64,000 bases of DNA from Luteolibacter flavescens (GCF_025950085.1 NZ_JAPDDS010000005.1:248001-312000), one strand, 5' to 3'; positions 42,297-51,440 are shown, numbered from the stretch's first letter. Numbers and translations: made by a program. The notes: generated by a model not told the origin, from the letters alone.

Positions 42297-44330
42297 TCAG
42301 TGCGTCAGTTCCTCCAGCACGCGGTCCGCGCGGTAGATCTTCTTCATCACCTCCTGGATCGCTGCCGGATGCACGGAGACGGCGCGGCCCTTTTCCTCGG
42401 TGTAGAAGAAGTCCGAGACGAGGCCGGGGGCATTGCTGTCAAAGATGAGGCCCACGAGTTCTCCCTCGCGGTTCACCACCGGGCTGCCGGAGTTGCCGCC
42501 GGTGATGTCGTTCGTGCTGATGAAATTCAGCGGGACCAGCGGATCGAGCTTGGTCGCACGCTCCTTCCACGCCTCGGTGAGGTCGAAGGGCGCGATGGCT
42601 CCCTGGTTCGCGTGGCGCTCGTGCATTTCCCAAAAGGTGGTGTGCGGCGGTATTGTCACATTCCCGTCCATGTAGCCCTTCACCACGCCGTAGGAGAGGC
42701 GGAGGGAGAAGGTGGCATCGGGATACGCCGAGTCGCCGTCGCGGGCAAAGCGGGCGGTGGCGATCTCGCGGTGCGCCTGGGAGATCACCTCGCCGGTCGC
42801 GTCCGCGCGCAGGCGCAGTCCCCGGGCTTCCTCGTCTACCAGCTTCGCGAGCAGGATGAGCGGGTCCGCCGACGCGGCCACGGCTTCCTTTCCTCCCTCG
42901 TAGAGCTTCCGCCGCACCTCGACGTCGTCGAGCGTGGTGCCCTGGATCAGCTCGGTGGCGCGCGCATCAGGAGACTTCCCGGCGAGGATGGACTGCACGG
43001 TGGCATCGGTGGCACCCAGCTTCGCGCAGAGGAAGGTCAGCGCATTCGCCATGCGCAGCGTCTCCATGTCCTTGTAGACCGGCTCGGTGGAGAGGAGGTC
43101 CAGCTCCAGTGACGGACGCGATGCCTGGCGATACTCGCCCAGTCGCTCGCCCTCCGGCTTCGCCGACTCGTCCGCCACGCGCAGCAGCGTGCGCGCGATG
43201 CCGAAGAGCCCACTGCCGAAGCCATCCCCGCCTTCCAGCATGCGCAGGCGCATCTCGTATTCGCGGGATGCCTTCTCCGCGTGCTCGATGCGGGTGAATG
43301 CCTCCTCCGCCGTCTCGCGCAGCTTTGCCTCGCTCTCCTTCTTGCGCGCCATCAGCGCGGGGTCGAGCAGGCCGTTCAGCCGCGCCATGGTGGCCTTGCG
43401 GCCGTTCTGCGTGCCGACGATCGCGCCCTTCGCGCGGCGGGCATTTTCCCGGTCGCGATCCGACCATGCCCTGAGCAGTGTCTCGCCGCGGAAGATCTGC
43501 TCCAGGCGATGCGGGAAGCCGCTGTCGCGCATCGACTCGAGCTGCGCCAGCGTGACGGAGCGGTTCGTGCGGCCGGGATGGCCGGAGGTGAAGACCAGCT
43601 CGTTTTCCTGCGCGCCCGCGGTCTTCCACTTCAGGAAGTGCGGCGTCTTCGCGGGCGCATCGTTTTCATACGCACGGAAGAAGCAGAAATCGAGGCAGTA
43701 GCGGGGGAACTCGAAATTGTCAGGATCCCCGCCGAAAGCCGCCGCCATCACGTCCGGGGCGAAGACCAGCCGCACATCCGTGTAGCGGTGGTAGCGGTAG
43801 AGGTGATACGCGCCGCCCTGGTAGAGCGTCACCACGTCGCTGCGCAGGCCGGTGGCCTCGTAGGATTTCTTCTGGATGTCGGCCGTCACCGCTCGTCGTG
43901 CGGCGGCGGCCTCGTCCGGGGATTGGCCGTCCTTCACCGCGGCGGTCACACGGGCGGTGACGTCCTCGATGCTCACCAGCACGTTCAGCTCCAGGTCCGG
44001 GCACTTCAGCTCCTCGCCCGCGGTGGCGGCGTAGAAGCCGTTCTTCAGCAGGTCGCGCTCCTTCGTGCTGAGCTTCTCGATCATGCCGGAGCCCACGTGG
44101 TGATTCGTGAGGATCAGCCCGTTCGCCGAGACGAAGGAACCCGAGCCGCCATTGCCGAAGCGCACGGAGGACTTCTGCAGGTGCTCCAGCCACTGCGGGG
44201 TGATCTCGAATCCGTATTTCTCCTTCACCTGCCTCACCGGCGGCTTGGTGAAGAGCCACATGCCCTCATCCGCGCGGGCGACGGGCAGCAGGGCGGCCAT
44301 GACGAGACTGGGAATGAGGAACGGGCGCAT
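42297..44330 (-). CDS. S46-family dipeptidyl-peptidase (DPP7/DPP11-like)
   Basis: 677 residues from the ATG at 44330 with a signal peptide (MRPFLIPSLVMAALLPVARA). Chymotrypsin-fold S46 peptidase with an inserted helical domain. Catalytic His in SANGLILTNHHVGSGM (77-78), Asp expected near FEFPRYCLDFCFF, Ser614 in NDITGGNSGSPVVNREG. Family members release dipeptides from the N-termini of peptides in the periplasm and are known from asaccharolytic Bacteroidetes. The S1 pocket specificity cannot be read with certainty from the sequence. Part of a leftward gene train with the HerA-like ATPase upstream (52-base gap). Confidence 0.95.
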   Translation of the reverse strand: MRPFLIPSLVMAALLPVARADEGMWLFTKPPVRQVKEKYGFEITPQWLEHLQKSSVRFGNGGSGSFVSANGLILTNHHVGSGMIEKLSTKERDLLKNGFYAATAGEELKCPDLELNVLVSIEDVTARVTAAVKDGQSPDEAAAARRAVTADIQKKSYEATGLRSDVVTLYQGGAYHLYRYHRYTDVRLVFAPDVMAAAFGGDPDNFEFPRYCLDFCFFRAYENDAPAKTPHFLKWKTAGAQENELVFTSGHPGRTNRSVTLAQLESMRDSGFPHRLEQIFRGETLLRAWSDRDRENARRAKGAIVGTQNGRKATMARLNGLLDPALMARKKESEAKLRETAEEAFTRIEHAEKASREYEMRLRMLEGGDGFGSGLFGIARTLLRVADESAKPEGERLGEYRQASRPSLELDLLSTEPVYKDMETLRMANALTFLCAKLGATDATVQSILAGKSPDARATELIQGTTLDDVEVRRKLYEGGKEAVAASADPLILLAKLVDEEARGLRLRADATGEVISQAHREIATARFARDGDSAYPDATFSLRLSYGVVKGYMDGNVTIPPHTTFWEMHERHANQGAIAPFDLTEAWKERATKLDPLVPLNFISTNDITGGNSGSPVVNREGELVGLIFDSNAPGLVSDFFYTEEKGRAVSVHPAAIQEVMKKIYRADRVLEELTH

Positions 44331-44382
44331 GGCGGCGGAGCTTAGGACTCCGCCGCGCGGGTGCAATCCTCTCCTCACCCCG

Positions 44383-46800
44383 TCACCATGCCCGCTCGCC
44401 GCGCTCGTCGTAGGGCAGCCACAGCAGCGAGACGGAATCGACCTTCACGTTCGCCTTCGTCGGCTTCAGCGTTTCCGTTTCAAGCACGAGCGCGGCGGGA
44501 TCGTAGCTTTGGGAAAGCTTCGCGAGATCGGCCTGGAGCTGCTTTTCCATCTCCTCGATTTGCTGCTGCACGCCCTCCACCTTGTCCTCCGCGATGGAGA
44601 CGTCCTGGTGCTGCTTGTAAACGCTGGTACCCTTCGAGAGGACCGATCCCATGCTGCGCTTGCGGCCGAAGAGGCCGCCCAGCACGCCGCCGAGGATGGA
44701 TCCGCCGGCATTCAGCAGCGCGCCCTTCGACTCCGCCTTCTGGCGCTGCAGCGTGCCCTCGGCGGTCTGGAGCTTGCCCTCCAGCGCATCCAGCTTGCGA
44801 TTCGTGGCGGCGCGAACTTTTTCCAGGGCGGCATCCCGGGCCTCGTGGGATTTCATCGTGAGCCGGACGCGGAAGTCGGCCTCGGACTCGCCGATCTGCG
44901 AGTATTCCTTCAGCGCGGGGCAGGAGTAGATCTCCACGCGGTCGTTGCGGTAGAGCCATTCCGCGAAGTCCTTTTCCACCTGCTTGTAGTTCGCCGCATT
45001 CATCGCAAATCCGGGGAGCGCGCCGAAGCCGGCACCGTCGGCGGGATCGGAGCCGAGTTCCTCCGGCTTGAGGGGCGGGGGAAGATCGCGATCCCAGTCG
45101 ATGGCCTCGGGCAGGATGGCATTCACCTTCCGCACCTTCCTGCTGCCATCCGCTCCGGTCTTCGCGGAGGAGTAGTGGACCGTGCCGACCCGCAGCAGGT
45201 GCGGGCGGTAGGTGACCTGCGAGGAGCCGCCCGCCGGAGGGGCGAATTTCTCCGTGATGCCCGCGCCCACCACGGGCCGGGCTGACACCTTGGCCGCGGG
45301 TGCGGACATCCCGGGCATGGCCATCGGATTGGCGGCCTCGGATGGTACGGCATTCGTAGTACTTCCGAAATTCGCGCGCTTCGGGTCCATGAGCGCCTTG
45401 ATGCTGCCGCGCGTCAGCGGGCCGGTCAGGTAGCTCATCACCCAGCGCACGTGGAAGAGCACAGGGTGGTCCTCGTGGACGTTGTTCATGAGGAAGACAC
45501 GGTTGCCGAGGCCGGAGAGCAGCCGCTCCATTTCCGCGCGGTCGAATTTCGCGTTCTGCGATCCCGCTGCGCCTTCGAGGCCGTCGAGCACGCGCAGCTT
45601 GTCCCGCTCCGTCTGCAGGCGGCCGAGGAACCAGGTGCCAATGTTCGACAGCGCCTTGTAGTCGAGGTCCACCGGGTTCTGCGTGGCGAGCAGGCAGCCG
45701 AGTCCGAATGCGCGGCCCTGCTTCAGCAGCGTCATCATCGGCTTCTTGCTTGGCGGATTCGCCGTCGGCGGCAGGTAGCCGAAGATCTCATCCATGTAGA
45801 GCAGCGCGCGCAGCGAGGTGGTGCCGCTCTGCCCGCGCATCCACCCGAGCGTCTGATTCAGCAGCAGGCTCACGAAGAACATGCGGTCCGCATCGGCGAG
45901 GTGCGAGATGGAGAAGATGGAGATGCGCGGCTTGCCCTGCGGCGTGTGCAGCATCTTCGCGATGTCCAGCGGCGTGCCATCCAGCCACGCGGAGAAGCCG
46001 GGCGAAGCGAGCAGGTTGTTGAATTTCAGCGCGAGCGCCTGGCGCGACTTCTGGGGCAGGAAGCTCTCCAGGTCGATCACGCCCACCTTGTCGAAGGACG
46101 GCTTCTGGATGCTGTGGATCAGCGCTTCCAGCGAGAGATTCTTCCCGCTCTCCCATGCCTTGTGGAAGATGGTCGCGACCAGCACGGACTCGGGCGCTTC
46201 CGCGGCCTCGTCCTTCACGCCCACCAGCGTCAGCAGCGATGTGGTCGTGGTCATGATGCGTTCGTTCAGCAGCTCCGCATCGTCCATCACCTCGAAGGGC
46301 GGCACCTCCAGCGAGCTGAGGATGGACACCGGGATGCCTGCCTTCGACCCCGGGGTGAAGATATTGATGTCCACCTTTTCTTTGAGCTGCGCGATGCGCT
46401 CCGGCGACTGCCCCCAGTCCGCGAGTCCCTTCTTCCAGGTCTCCGCCGTCTTCGCGGCGAAGTCGTCCGGGGTCATCTCTTTCTTCGCCGCGTCGTCCTC
46501 ATTGATCCACGGGCGGAAATCCTCCGCCGCGAGGTCCGGGAACATCAGCAGGAGGTTTGAGATGTCGCCCTTGGGGTCGATGACGATGGCCGGGATATTG
46601 TCCATCGCCGCCTCCTCCAGCAGCGCGAGGCAGAGGCCCGTCTTGCCCGAGCCCGTCATGCCGAGGACCACGCCGTGGGTCACGAGGTCCTTCGAATCGT
46701 AGAGCAGCAGGCCGCCATCGGCGGACTTCGTGCCGGGGTCGTATTCGCGGCCGAGGTAAAAGGCTCCCAGCTTTTCGTAGTCGGAGACGGACGGGGTCAT
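44383..46800 (-). CDS. HerA/DUF87-like P-loop ATPase with C-terminal coiled coil
   Basis: 805 residues. Walker A VLGMTGSGKTGLCLALL (46-62), Walker B LRALLYMDEIFGYLPPTA, and a sensor-like ATQNPVDLDYKALSNIGTWF make this an additional-strand, HerA/FtsK-class ATPase. The middle of the C-terminal part is a glycine-rich FGRKRS patch (LGGVLGGLFGRKRSMGSVLS) with coiled coils around it (EGVQQQIEEMEKQLQADLAK). HerA proteins translocate DNA or protein complexes, but no nuclease (NurA) gene is present. The gene is 11 bases downstream of a TonB-C-like lipoprotein gene. Confidence 0.85.
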   Translation of the reverse strand: MTPSVSDYEKLGAFYLGREYDPGTKSADGGLLLYDSKDLVTHGVVLGMTGSGKTGLCLALLEEAAMDNIPAIVIDPKGDISNLLLMFPDLAAEDFRPWINEDDAAKKEMTPDDFAAKTAETWKKGLADWGQSPERIAQLKEKVDINIFTPGSKAGIPVSILSSLEVPPFEVMDDAELLNERIMTTTTSLLTLVGVKDEAAEAPESVLVATIFHKAWESGKNLSLEALIHSIQKPSFDKVGVIDLESFLPQKSRQALALKFNNLLASPGFSAWLDGTPLDIAKMLHTPQGKPRISIFSISHLADADRMFFVSLLLNQTLGWMRGQSGTTSLRALLYMDEIFGYLPPTANPPSKKPMMTLLKQGRAFGLGCLLATQNPVDLDYKALSNIGTWFLGRLQTERDKLRVLDGLEGAAGSQNAKFDRAEMERLLSGLGNRVFLMNNVHEDHPVLFHVRWVMSYLTGPLTRGSIKALMDPKRANFGSTTNAVPSEAANPMAMPGMSAPAAKVSARPVVGAGITEKFAPPAGGSSQVTYRPHLLRVGTVHYSSAKTGADGSRKVRKVNAILPEAIDWDRDLPPPLKPEELGSDPADGAGFGALPGFAMNAANYKQVEKDFAEWLYRNDRVEIYSCPALKEYSQIGESEADFRVRLTMKSHEARDAALEKVRAATNRKLDALEGKLQTAEGTLQRQKAESKGALLNAGGSILGGVLGGLFGRKRSMGSVLSKGTSVYKQHQDVSIAEDKVEGVQQQIEEMEKQLQADLAKLSQSYDPAALVLETETLKPTKANVKVDSVSLLWLPYDERGERAW

Positions 46801-46811
46801 ACCCCGATACT

Positions 46812-47177
46812 CTAACCGCCGTCCGGGCGGTGGCTAGAATGAACCTCGACCCGCATGGGGTGCACCCGTCCGGTCTTGCGGTGGAAGATGATCGTCTGCC
46901 GGGCCGCGCGGTTGTGGATCTCCGGCGCGGGAATGTAGCTGCGCACCCGCGCGACCGCTTTCTTCTGCAGGGCGGGCGTGGCGTCCGTGGCGCTCACCTT
47001 CACGTCCCTGATCTTCCCGTCGCGGCCGATATTGAACATGACTTCCACGAAGGCCCACTGCGCGTCGCCTTTCACTGTGGCGGCCGTCGCCGACGGCGGT
47101 TCCGGTGCGGACGGGTGGCAGGAGGCGGCCCCGAGCGCGAGGAGGAGCACGGCGAGCTTCATCGGGCGTGTGTTCAT
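46812..47177 (-). CDS. Lipoprotein with TonB C-terminal-like fold, copy 1
   Basis: 121 residues, lipobox LGAASCHPS. The domain VEVMFNIGRDGKIRDVKVSA, TDATPALQKKAVARVRSYIP matches the TonB C-terminal pattern (strand, DG turn, x-V-S, helix) used for binding TonB boxes or peptidoglycan. It starts in 1-base overlap with the stop of copy 2 (TGATG at 47175-47179). Third gene of a run of three related lipoproteins. Confidence 0.8.
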   Translation of the reverse strand: MNTRPMKLAVLLLALGAASCHPSAPEPPSATAATVKGDAQWAFVEVMFNIGRDGKIRDVKVSATDATPALQKKAVARVRSYIPAPEIHNRAARQTIIFHRKTGRVHPMRVEVHSSHRPDGG

Positions 47178-47563
47178 CAGCCGCGGTCCACTTTAAGCCC
47201 GTTGAACTTGATGATCTGGACGTAGGTCCCGGGCTGCTTCATCGGGGGGAATTGCGTCTTCCTCATCGCCTGCATCGCCGCCCACTGGAGGCGCTGCGGG
47301 GCATCGGTGCGGACCATTTCCACGTCGGTGACCTTCCCTTCCTTCGTGAGGGAAAGCATCATCATGACGGTATAGACCCGCTTGCCATCGACGAGCCTGC
47401 CTTCTAGGCCCTCGCCGAATTCGGGAGGGCTCTTGGACTTCTCCATCGTCAGCTCGAGCCGGTCAAAAGCGTCCCTTTCCGCCCGTGACTTCGTGGACGC
47501 GCAACCGGTGGTCGCGAGGATGGCAGCGGCTGACGCGAGGAGAGGGAGGGATCGGGAAATCAT
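47177..47563 (-). CDS. Lipoprotein with TonB C-terminal-like fold, copy 2
   Basis: 128 residues from the ATG at 47563. Lipobox LATTGCAST. The domain YTVMMMLSLTKEGKVTDVEM, VRTDAPQRLQWAAMQAMRKT, QFPPMKQPGTYVQIIKF is the TonB-C-like pattern with the terminal FxP element. It lies 35 bases downstream of copy 3 and overlaps copy 1 by one base. Confidence 0.8.
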   Translation of the reverse strand: MISRSLPLLASAAAILATTGCASTKSRAERDAFDRLELTMEKSKSPPEFGEGLEGRLVDGKRVYTVMMMLSLTKEGKVTDVEMVRTDAPQRLQWAAMQAMRKTQFPPMKQPGTYVQIIKFNGLKVDRG

Positions 47564-47598
47564 GGCCGGGGAGGGGAAGGGGGCCGTGGCGGATGGGA

Positions 47599-47883
47599 TC
47601 AGCCGACGTTGTACTCGATGCGGCGGCGGGCGCGGGAGGGATCGACCGAGGGGTCCGCACGGTACTTCTTCACCTCGTTCAGCGCTTCCTTCTGGAGCTG
47701 CTTCGGCGCGTCGGAGGAGATCACCTTGGCGTCCTTCGTTTTGCCATCCGTGCCGATGGTGTATTCCACGTCCACGAAGAAGGACTTCTGGTTCGGATCG
47801 ATCGAGGGATCCGGTCCGGCGGCGCAACCGGCGAAGGTGAGGGCGGTGGCGGCGGACAGGAAAAGCGTGCGGGCAAGGTTCAC
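47599..47883 (-). CDS. Lipoprotein with TonB C-terminal-like fold, copy 3
   Basis: 94 residues from a GTG at 47883, chosen because it starts the signal peptide (NLARTLFLSAATALTFAGCA, lipobox FAGCAAG); the ATG at 47943 would add a non-hydrophobic extension. Domain VDVEYTIGTDGKTKDAKVIS, SDAPKQLQKEALNEVKKYRA. First gene of the leftward train. The divergent RRM gene starts at 48160. Confidence 0.78.
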   Translation of the reverse strand: MNLARTLFLSAATALTFAGCAAGPDPSIDPNQKSFFVDVEYTIGTDGKTKDAKVISSDAPKQLQKEALNEVKKYRADPSVDPSRARRRIEYNVG

Positions 47884-48159
47884 CCCGCCATGCCAATGCG
47901 TGGGCCGCGGCTCGTCAATCCAACCGTGCCGCGGCGCGGGCATTTCCGCCGGTATCCCGGGAGCGGGCTGAAAAGATATGGAAATACTTATCGTGCCCCG
48001 AGATTTCTCCGGCTACGCTCCCGGGTTGGTTCCCGCCATGGCAAGATCAGGGACTGGAGTATCGCCAAGCGAGTCTGAAGGATTCGGTGGTGATCTGAGA
48101 CCCGATTCCCGGGAACAGCCCCTGATGCAGTTGTGACCCATGGGTGCCAACGGACGATG

Positions 48160-48486
48160 ATGAAAATGTACGTAGGCAACCTGTCGTTCCAGACGACCAA
48201 ACAGGATATCCAAGACCTGTTTTCCCAGCAGGGCCAAGTGACCGATGTTCACCTGCCGGTGGATCGTGAGAGCGGCCAGCCGCGTGGCTTCGCTTTCGTG
48301 ACGATGGGGTCGGGCTTGGATATGAACAACGCCATCAAGGCCTTCGACGGCTACGAACTCGGCGGGCGCAGGCTCAAGGTCAACGAAGCCCAGGCACGCG
48401 AGGAACGCGGCGGCGGCGGCGGCGGCGGCGGTGGTGGTGGTGGTGGTGGTGGTGGTGGTGGTGGTGGCGGCGGTCGCCGTTTCTGA
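48160..48486 (+). CDS. RRM-domain RNA-binding protein with poly-glycine tail
   Basis: 108 residues from the ATG at 48160 (48157 and 48166 are alternatives). One RRM of the small bacterial/cyanobacterial Rbp type: RNP2 MYVGNLSF and RNP1 RGFAFVTM, with the conserved [15 protein letters not shown]. The tail is 22 consecutive Gly codons (seven GGC, twelve GGT, two GGC, one GGT) and RRF. Such proteins bind U-rich RNA and help at low temperature. A terminator follows at 48511. Confidence 0.93.
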   Translation: MKMYVGNLSFQTTKQDIQDLFSQQGQVTDVHLPVDRESGQPRGFAFVTMGSGLDMNNAIKAFDGYELGGRRLKVNEAQAREERGGGGGGGGGGGGGGGGGGGGGGRRF

Positions 48487-48510
48487 TCCCACTGCTGAAT
48501 CGACTTTCAC

Positions 48511-48542
48511 GGCGGCACTCCTGACGGGGTGCCGCCTTTTTT
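48511..48542 (+). terminator. Rho-independent terminator of the RRM gene
   Basis: An 11-bp stem GGCGGCACTCC with GGGGTGCCGCC (one T-G pair) and loop TGAC is followed by T6. It also separates the convergent small gene on the minus strand. Confidence 0.93.
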
Positions 48543-48548
48543 CATGCG

Positions 48549-48686
48549 TTATTTCTTCTTCGGAGCGGCACCACGTGCTTCCCGGTTGGTGTCGATCTGT
48601 TGTTGTTTGGCTTGGCCGGCAGCATCGCTTTTCTGCTGCTTCTGCTCTTGCTGCTTCTTTTTTGATTTGGGGGATTTGTCGCCCAT
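48549..48686 (-). CDS. Very small Lys/Gln-rich protein (MGDKSPK type)
   Basis: 45 residues from the ATG at 48686, a charged, mostly helical peptide beginning MGDKSPKSKKKQQEQKQQKS and ending KKK. Small proteins starting with MGDKSPK are found in many bacteria, with unknown function. The open frame upstream to 48782 overlaps the following glycosyltransferase end and is not used. Confidence 0.65.
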   Translation of the reverse strand: MGDKSPKSKKKQQEQKQQKSDAAGQAKQQQIDTNREARGAAPKKK

Positions 48687-48769
48687 GGGAATGGTTGGTT
48701 TGGGTCTTTGACCCGCTTGTTTATGCTCCGGAGGGAGCGAGGGAGAGCCTGGGGAGGGATCGCGATTTC

Positions 48770-51010
48770 TCAGGTAGGGCAAGGGCCCCCGTAACCGCGT
48801 CGCGTGAGTTCGGAGCGCGAGAGATGGAAGGCGAGCGTGGATTCAGCTCCTTGGTTCTGATTGATGTGATCGCGTAGCAGGGCGTCGCGACACCCACCGG
48901 TAGTCGGGTCGTAGAGAGATACGCCGAGATCATTCCTACCCAGGAACCACTCGAAGCAGCGCGTCGCATGAGCTGCCCAAATTTCCTCGCCGGTGACATC
49001 GTAGGCGGCCATGCAGGCCGATACCATGGCGTGGGCCTCCACCGGCTGTTGGTCGAAGCGTGCTTTCTCCGATCCCTGTGGCCAGAATCCATGGCAGCCG
49101 ATCGGCGAGAATTGCCCGCCCTCACCGGTCTGTTCATTGATCAGCCACTTCAGCGATATGAGGCCCTTTTGAATGGCCTCGGGTTGTCCTGAAAGGATCA
49201 GCGCGTGAGGAAGCTTCGCATTGTCATAGGTCGCCACGCGCTCGAACCATTGCCAGTCCGGCGAGGAGTTTGCCTGGAACAAGCCCATCAAGCGCCCCAC
49301 GAGGAGACGCTGCATCTTGGCAACCGAGCGGTCGCCGGAAAATGCCCGCAGATATTCGTCGATGGCCACCAGGGTGAAAGCCCAGGCGCGTGGGGAGCTG
49401 AAGCGCATCACCGCCTCGAGCCCGCGTTGGAAGAGCAGCGCGGAAAGATTCCGGAAGCCTTCGTTGTTCGAGTGCCCGAGTGCTGTCCCGACGGCCCACA
49501 GGGCGCGGGCGTGGCTGTCCTCGGAGCCGTTGCTTTCAAGCCAATGCCGCTCATGGCTCATGAAGTTGCGGAAACGGCGCGTATTCGCGTCGAATGCATA
49601 CCACAGGAACGCGAGGTAGGTGCTGGCCAAGCGGTCGATGGCGGGATCGAACCCGTGCTCTTGCTCGTGGAAGACGGTGTAGATGAAGGCGCGTGCATTG
49701 TCGTCCGTGCAGTAGGCTTCATGGTAGTTCGGCACGCTGTAGATCGCGTGTTGAAAGATCCCGGTATGGTCGGTCATCCGGAAAAGATGATCGAGCTTTG
49801 CCGGGGGGACGGGATAGCTGGCGTTGTCCGCCGCCGTGATGGCTGGCACGCTGAGGCCCGCACGGGCCGCGTCAAAGCTGTCCATGTAGCGGCGTGCCAC
49901 CTGCGGCCAGGTCATCTGGCGACCTTCCTTCCACGCCCGCTTGCGCATCGCGGTCATCCGGGTCGGATGCTCCAGCAGATCATTCACCGCTGCAGCGATG
50001 GCCGCCGCATCGGCGAAGGGCACGAGGATCCCGCGGTCTTCGGCCAGCAGCTCTTGCGCATGCCAGTAGGGCGTGGAGATGATGGCCTTGCCGGCACCGA
50101 ACGTGTAGGCGAGCGTGCCGGAGGTGATTTGCTCCTCGTTGCGATACGGGGTGAGATAAATGTCGGAGCCCCCGATGAATTCCTTCAGCTCCTCCATCGA
50201 GACGAAGCGATTGTGAAAGATCACATTCCCTGCCACGCCCAGCTCGATGGACAGGGCCTGCAGGCTTTCCCGGTAGGTCTCGCCTTGGTGGGCCACGAGA
50301 TGCGGGTGCGTCGCCCCCACGATCAGATACACGACTTCCGGATTCCTGGCGAGAATCGCTGGCAGAGCTTCGACGGCGGATTCGATTCCCTTGTTCGGCG
50401 AGAGCAGCCCGAAGGTGAGCAAGACGGTTTTTCCCTCGGCATCGAAGATGTCCTTGTAGAAATTCGAATCCACGAACGGCATGTCGATCACGCCGTGGGG
50501 GATCAGGTCGATCTTGGCGGGATCGATGCCGTACACTTCCTCCAGCAGATGCTGTCCGCGCTCTGCCATGACGACGAATCGCTCGGACAACTCGTCCAGC
50601 CGCCTCATCACCTCGCGCTGATCCGCATCGGGCGATTTCAGCACGGTGTGGAGGGTGATCACCACCGGCTTTCTCAGCTGGCTGAGGAATCCAATGAGGT
50701 GCGAGCCTGCCGGGCCACCATAGATGCCGAATTCGTGCTGAACCGACACCACCTCAACGTTGTTGATATGGAGGAACTCGGCTGCCCGGGTGTATGAATC
50801 CGGGTCGTCCTGATCGATCTCGAACCGCACGCGGGCCGGATACTCGTAGCCCTCGGGCCGGTCATTCACCGCCCCGGCGAAACAGCTCGCATCGGGGAAC
50901 GCACCTGCGATGGCCTCGCAGATATCTTCGGTGAAAGTGGCAATGCCGCACCGGCGCGGGGGATAATTGCCGATGAATGCGACGTGACGGGTGGACTGCG
51001 GACTTCTCAT
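48770..51010 (-). CDS. GT4 glycosyltransferase fused to an alpha/alpha-toroid domain
   Basis: 746 residues. Residues 1-380 are a GT-B glycosyltransferase of family 4 (IGNYPPRRCGIATFTEDICE, LTFGLLSPNKGIESAVEALP, VYLIVGATHPH, SDIYLTPYRNEEQITSGTLA). Residues about 390-746 form an alpha/alpha toroid (YCTDDNARAFIYTVFHEQEH; AHAMVSACMAAYDVTGEEIW; INQNQGAESTLAFHLS), like those of unsaturated-glucuronyl or mannan-active enzymes. This fusion is known next to GH130 mannoside phosphorylases, but none is present here. Donor and acceptor unknown. Confidence 0.88.
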   Translation of the reverse strand: MRSPQSTRHVAFIGNYPPRRCGIATFTEDICEAIAGAFPDASCFAGAVNDRPEGYEYPARVRFEIDQDDPDSYTRAAEFLHINNVEVVSVQHEFGIYGGPAGSHLIGFLSQLRKPVVITLHTVLKSPDADQREVMRRLDELSERFVVMAERGQHLLEEVYGIDPAKIDLIPHGVIDMPFVDSNFYKDIFDAEGKTVLLTFGLLSPNKGIESAVEALPAILARNPEVVYLIVGATHPHLVAHQGETYRESLQALSIELGVAGNVIFHNRFVSMEELKEFIGGSDIYLTPYRNEEQITSGTLAYTFGAGKAIISTPYWHAQELLAEDRGILVPFADAAAIAAAVNDLLEHPTRMTAMRKRAWKEGRQMTWPQVARRYMDSFDAARAGLSVPAITAADNASYPVPPAKLDHLFRMTDHTGIFQHAIYSVPNYHEAYCTDDNARAFIYTVFHEQEHGFDPAIDRLASTYLAFLWYAFDANTRRFRNFMSHERHWLESNGSEDSHARALWAVGTALGHSNNEGFRNLSALLFQRGLEAVMRFSSPRAWAFTLVAIDEYLRAFSGDRSVAKMQRLLVGRLMGLFQANSSPDWQWFERVATYDNAKLPHALILSGQPEAIQKGLISLKWLINEQTGEGGQFSPIGCHGFWPQGSEKARFDQQPVEAHAMVSACMAAYDVTGEEIWAAHATRCFEWFLGRNDLGVSLYDPTTGGCRDALLRDHINQNQGAESTLAFHLSRSELTRRGYGGPCPT

Positions 51011-51045
51011 AGCGGCGAAATTCGAAACGATCTCGCGCGCAACAA

Positions 51046-51094
51046 GGCAGCGGTGCCTACAAAAGCACCGACAAGCAGCTCAAAAGCTGCCTAC
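51046..51094. repeat. Clustered GTAG-type REP hairpins
   Basis: GGCA-GCGG-TGCC followed by TAC, CGGTGC-CTACAAAA-GCACCG, and GCAGCT-CAAA-AGCTGC followed by CTAC (GTAG on the other strand). CTAC appears after two of the stems. It lies behind the start of the GT4 gene. The stems have other sequences than the 10-, 20- and 39-kb copies. Confidence 0.55.
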
Positions 51095-51170
51095 GAAACA
51101 AGCCACCGTAGGCCCCTTCGCAGTGGAGTCAAAGGATATCCAAAAACCGGGGGTGTGCCACACCCGGCGC

Positions 51171-51440
51171 TCAAGCCCCGGCGAGGCATTCCTTGATCTT
51201 TCCCTCGAGGAATTCCGTGACGGAGGCCAGCGAGCGCGATCCGGAATTCGGCGACTCGAAGATCGAGCCTGCTTCCGGCTGGGCCTGCGGGGTCGCGCCC
51301 GGCTCCACGAGCATCACGAAGCGCGGGAAGCGGCTGGGCAGCCAGATGATCTCGGTGGCCTTGGCAAAGGACTTCACCATGGCCTCGACCTGGGGCCGGC
51401 GGTTCTCCGGGATGGATGTGGTATTGAGGGTGATCTTCAC
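51171..51440 (-). CDS. Small protein of unknown function
   Basis: 89 residues from a GTG at 51440; the ATG at 51467 adds nine residues of low complexity. A compact alpha/beta protein (MKITLNTTSIPENRRPQVEA, MVKSFAKATEIIWLPSRFPR, FVMLVEPGATP). No membrane segment, signal peptide or known motif. Codon use resembles that of neighbours, supporting a real gene. Function not known. Confidence 0.6.
   Translation of the reverse strand: MKITLNTTSIPENRRPQVEAMVKSFAKATEIIWLPSRFPRFVMLVEPGATPQAQPEAGSIFESPNSGSRSLASVTEFLEGKIKECLAGA

Noticed and set aside
42297-44330. Assignment of the S46 peptidase to DPP7 or DPP11
   Set aside because: The residue that decides P1 specificity cannot be placed safely without an alignment.
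48409-48474. GGT/GGC array as a possible CRISPR or repeat locus
   Set aside because: It is an in-frame glycine tail of the RRM protein without spacers; no CRISPR array or cas gene was found in the window.
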